DNA of 64,000 nt from Microvirga antarctica (lineage in GTDB: Bacteria > Pseudomonadota > Alphaproteobacteria > Rhizobiales > Beijerinckiaceae), in assembly GCF_017921815.1 (NCBI RefSeq), contig NZ_JAGEMM010000001.1, forward strand, positions 434,001 through 498,000, in the 5' to 3' direction. Numbering within the stretch: position 1 is the first letter of the stretch; the number at the start of each line of letters is the position of its first letter. Both the position numbers and the translations under genes were made by a program. Positions 62,229-64,000 of the stretch are shown here, piece after piece. The notes under the pieces are model-generated. The model did not search any database. It worked only from the letters and a program-made list of their open reading frames with translations, and was not told where the DNA came from.

Positions 62229-63812
62229 CTACGAAGCGGGGCGAACGTCGTAGAGGCGCAATTGCCAGTTTCCCGGAGCAAAGCGTGCTCCCGTGATCTT
62301 GTTGGTCAAAGCGATCGTTTCAATCTGATCGTGGATAGGCATGAACACGGCTGCATCCATGATCATTTTCTGCGCATCCGCGTACAGTTTAAGCCGGTCC
62401 TCAGGCGATGAGGCGGTCGCGGCCGATGCCAGTGTCTTGTCAAGATCGGCGTTCTTCCAGCGCATCCAATTGAACTTGAACTTGCCCGGTTCGGGAATGT
62501 TGTTCGAGTCGAACGGAATGCGCAGCACCGCGGGATCATTGTAGACCCACCGAATGCCGCCGACGTCGTAGCCATTGGTGAGAATGAGTTCGTCCTGCTT
62601 CGCCTTTGTGACGTTTTCAACCTTGAGGTCGATTCCGACCCTCTTGAGATCGGCCTGAAGAGCGACCGACGTTTCGGGCTCCAGGAGAGTGGGATAGTAG
62701 ATCTGGAGAGGCTGACCGTCCTTCTCGCGAATGCCACCGCTACCCATTTTCCAGCCGGCTTCGTCGAGCAATTTCCCGGCCGTGTCGCGGTTGAACTTGT
62801 AGTACTCCTCGACGCCTTTCCAATAGGCCGGTGTTGACGGCGCTAGCGGCCCCCAGGCGGCCTTTGCGAAGCCAAAGAACAGGTTCTGTGAAAGGCGCGG
62901 GCGGTCAACCGCAGTGATAAACGCCTGCCTGACCTTGATGTCCTGCAGAGCCCCCTTGGAGGTATTGAACATCAACGACAGCGGGACGCCGGCTGCAATG
63001 CCCGTCATCGTCGTGAACTTGCCGGAATCGGCAAGCCGCTTCATGTCCAGTGGTGGGGTCAGGTCCGTGAGCTGAACCTCGCCGGCCTCAAGAGCCGCAA
63101 CCCGCGTACCGGCGTTGGGGATGTAGCGGTGGATGATCCTGGCGACCTTGCTTGGACCCTGTGTGGAGTAAAACGACGCCCCCCATTTATAGTCCGGGTT
63201 GCGCTCAAGCACGACCTGCTTTCCCTTCTCCCAGCTGACAAATTTGAAAGGTCCGGTTCCGACCGGTGCCTGAGCAAAGCCTGTCCCGCCAAGCGTCTTG
63301 ACGGCAGTCGGACTGACAATCGACAGCTCATTCTCGGTAAAGCTGTCGACCGCTGTCGGAAAAGCACGTTTGTAGTTGATGCGGATTTCGTAGGGTCCAA
63401 GGATATCTGCGCCCGCGTACGGACCAATCATGTCGATGGCGCCCTGCGAGCCGGTCGCTGGGTCGACGATCGTATCGAAGGTGAATTTGACCGCCTCGGC
63501 GTTGAACTTGGTGCCGTCATGGAATGTCACGTCGTCGCGCAGGACCAGAGTGACGGAGGTGTTGTCCGGCGCCATCTTCCATGATTTGGCAAGCCCGGGA
63601 TATTGCTTTCCATCCGCATCGCCAACGACCAACTGGTCGAAGATCTGTGCGATGACCTGTTCCTCATGGCGCGATTGCGTGACACGAGGATCGAAGGTCA
63701 CATCGGACGTGCTGTCATCCGCGAACACGATCGTAAAGTCGCTGGACTGGGCATGGGCCAGAATGGGTGCGAGGCTCAACGCCAACGCCGTTGTCATCAT
63801 CAGCTTACGCAT
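62229..63812 (-). CDS. ABC transporter substrate-binding protein, family 5 (SBP_bac_5)
   Basis: 527 residues with signal peptide MRKLMMTTALALSLAPILAHAQS. Typical family-5 features are VTFHDGTKFNAEAVKFTFD, VGTGPFKFVSWEKG and RQAFITAVDR. It contains no cysteine, unlike the three-paralogue set. Starts 59 bp after the stop of the partial amidohydrolase at the right edge and is cotranscribed with DppB, DppC, VOC, deacylase and PuuE-like genes. Confidence 0.93.
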   Translation of the reverse strand: MRKLMMTTALALSLAPILAHAQSSDFTIVFADDSTSDVTFDPRVTQSRHEEQVIAQIFDQLVVGDADGKQYPGLAKSWKMAPDNTSVTLVLRDDVTFHDGTKFNAEAVKFTFDTIVDPATGSQGAIDMIGPYAGADILGPYEIRINYKRAFPTAVDSFTENELSIVSPTAVKTLGGTGFAQAPVGTGPFKFVSWEKGKQVVLERNPDYKWGASFYSTQGPSKVARIIHRYIPNAGTRVAALEAGEVQLTDLTPPLDMKRLADSGKFTTMTGIAAGVPLSLMFNTSKGALQDIKVRQAFITAVDRPRLSQNLFFGFAKAAWGPLAPSTPAYWKGVEEYYKFNRDTAGKLLDEAGWKMGSGGIREKDGQPLQIYYPTLLEPETSVALQADLKRVGIDLKVENVTKAKQDELILTNGYDVGGIRWVYNDPAVLRIPFDSNNIPEPGKFKFNWMRWKNADLDKTLASAATASSPEDRLKLYADAQKMIMDAAVFMPIHDQIETIALTNKITGARFAPGNWQLRLYDVRPAS

Positions 63813-63871
63813 TGAATTCCCTTTGTTGTTCCCTGTGGTTGGCCGCCCGGATCTGACGTCGGGTCGTCCGT

Positions 63872-64000
63872 TCAGACACTCGGCGCAAGCACCTCCCGCC
63901 CGCCTTTGAAGACCTGCAGATTCTCCCTCTTCCGCAGGATCGTGATGTCGGCGAGTGGATCGCCAGACACGAGAACGATGTCCGCAAGCTTGCCCATTAT
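63872..64000 (-). CDS. Amidohydrolase family protein, C-terminal fragment at window edge
   Basis: Only the last 42 codons are visible, ending at TGA 63872-63874. MGKLADIVLVSGDPLADI followed by the strand LQVFKGGREVLAP is the characteristic C-terminus of imidazolonepropionase-like amidohydrolases, resembling the end of the complete protein at 51336 (KLADVIVVDGNPLEDI). The N-terminal metal site lies outside the window. It is upstream of, and probably cotranscribed with, the 62229 binding-protein gene. Confidence 0.8.
   Translation of the reverse strand: MMGKLADIVLVSGDPLADITILRKRENLQVFKGGREVLAPSV

Overview
The window looks like a chromosomal piece of a GC-rich alphaproteobacterium, most likely of the Hyphomicrobiales (Rhizobiales). 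The grounds are branched-chain amino acid (LIV) and dipeptide-type ABC transporters in large numbers, GntR/FCD regulators, a bkd operon, PRC-barrel and class III cyclase genes, and an EcfG-type general-stress promoter (GGAAC-N16-CGTT). I recognise no rRNA, tRNA, CRISPR array, insertion sequence or phage gene. Most of the 64 kb is tightly packed, with many 1-4 bp gene overlaps.

Layout. (a) 1-8.96 kb: a catabolic cluster on the minus strand (lambda-crystallin-like 3-hydroxyacyl dehydrogenase, BKACE enzyme, complete LIV-type ABC transporter, SDR cut by the window edge), divergent from a GntR regulator and a second SDR. (b) 9-21 kb: housekeeping and stress genes, namely a GGDEF protein, small secreted and membrane proteins, the branched-chain 2-oxoacid dehydrogenase operon (E1 alpha, E1 beta, E2, E3), a K-channel-like protein, a medium-chain reductase, an LssY-domain protein, an adenylate cyclase and a PRC-barrel protein. 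(c) 21-64 kb: one long accessory catabolic island that imports and dismantles small amide, peptide or ureide-like compounds.

The island holds five family-5 solute-binding proteins, three permease pairs and two ATPase pairs. Its enzymes include two M20 peptidases, an M14 carboxypeptidase, an M24-fold protein that has lost metal ligands, a cyclic amidohydrolase of the allantoinase/hydantoinase type, a ureidoglycolate-lyase-like protein, a PuuE-like deacetylase, an aspartoacylase-like deacylase, two further amidohydrolases, an Ldh-family (AllD-like) dehydrogenase, three Gfo/Idh/MocA oxidoreductases, aminotransferases, a VOC protein, two DUF4438 proteins and an unassigned TIM-barrel-like protein with a Cys cluster. 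A FadR-type GntR regulator sits in the middle, and matches to the FadR-type operator lie at several of the island's promoters.

The most striking feature is at 37.1-39.0 kb. A 233-residue aminotransferase-like protein without the catalytic lysine is translationally coupled to a full-length aminotransferase that has the lysine but lacks the tyrosine normally donated across the dimer interface. The small protein keeps that tyrosine. I propose a heteromeric aminotransferase with one composite active site. This is an inference from motif alignment by eye and is untested.

The substrate of the island cannot be read from the sequence. The mix of allantoinase-like, ureidoglycolate-lyase-like, PuuE-like and AllD-like proteins without the rest of a purine pathway suggests a cyclic ureide or lactam, or an N-acylated amino acid, rather than ordinary purine breakdown.
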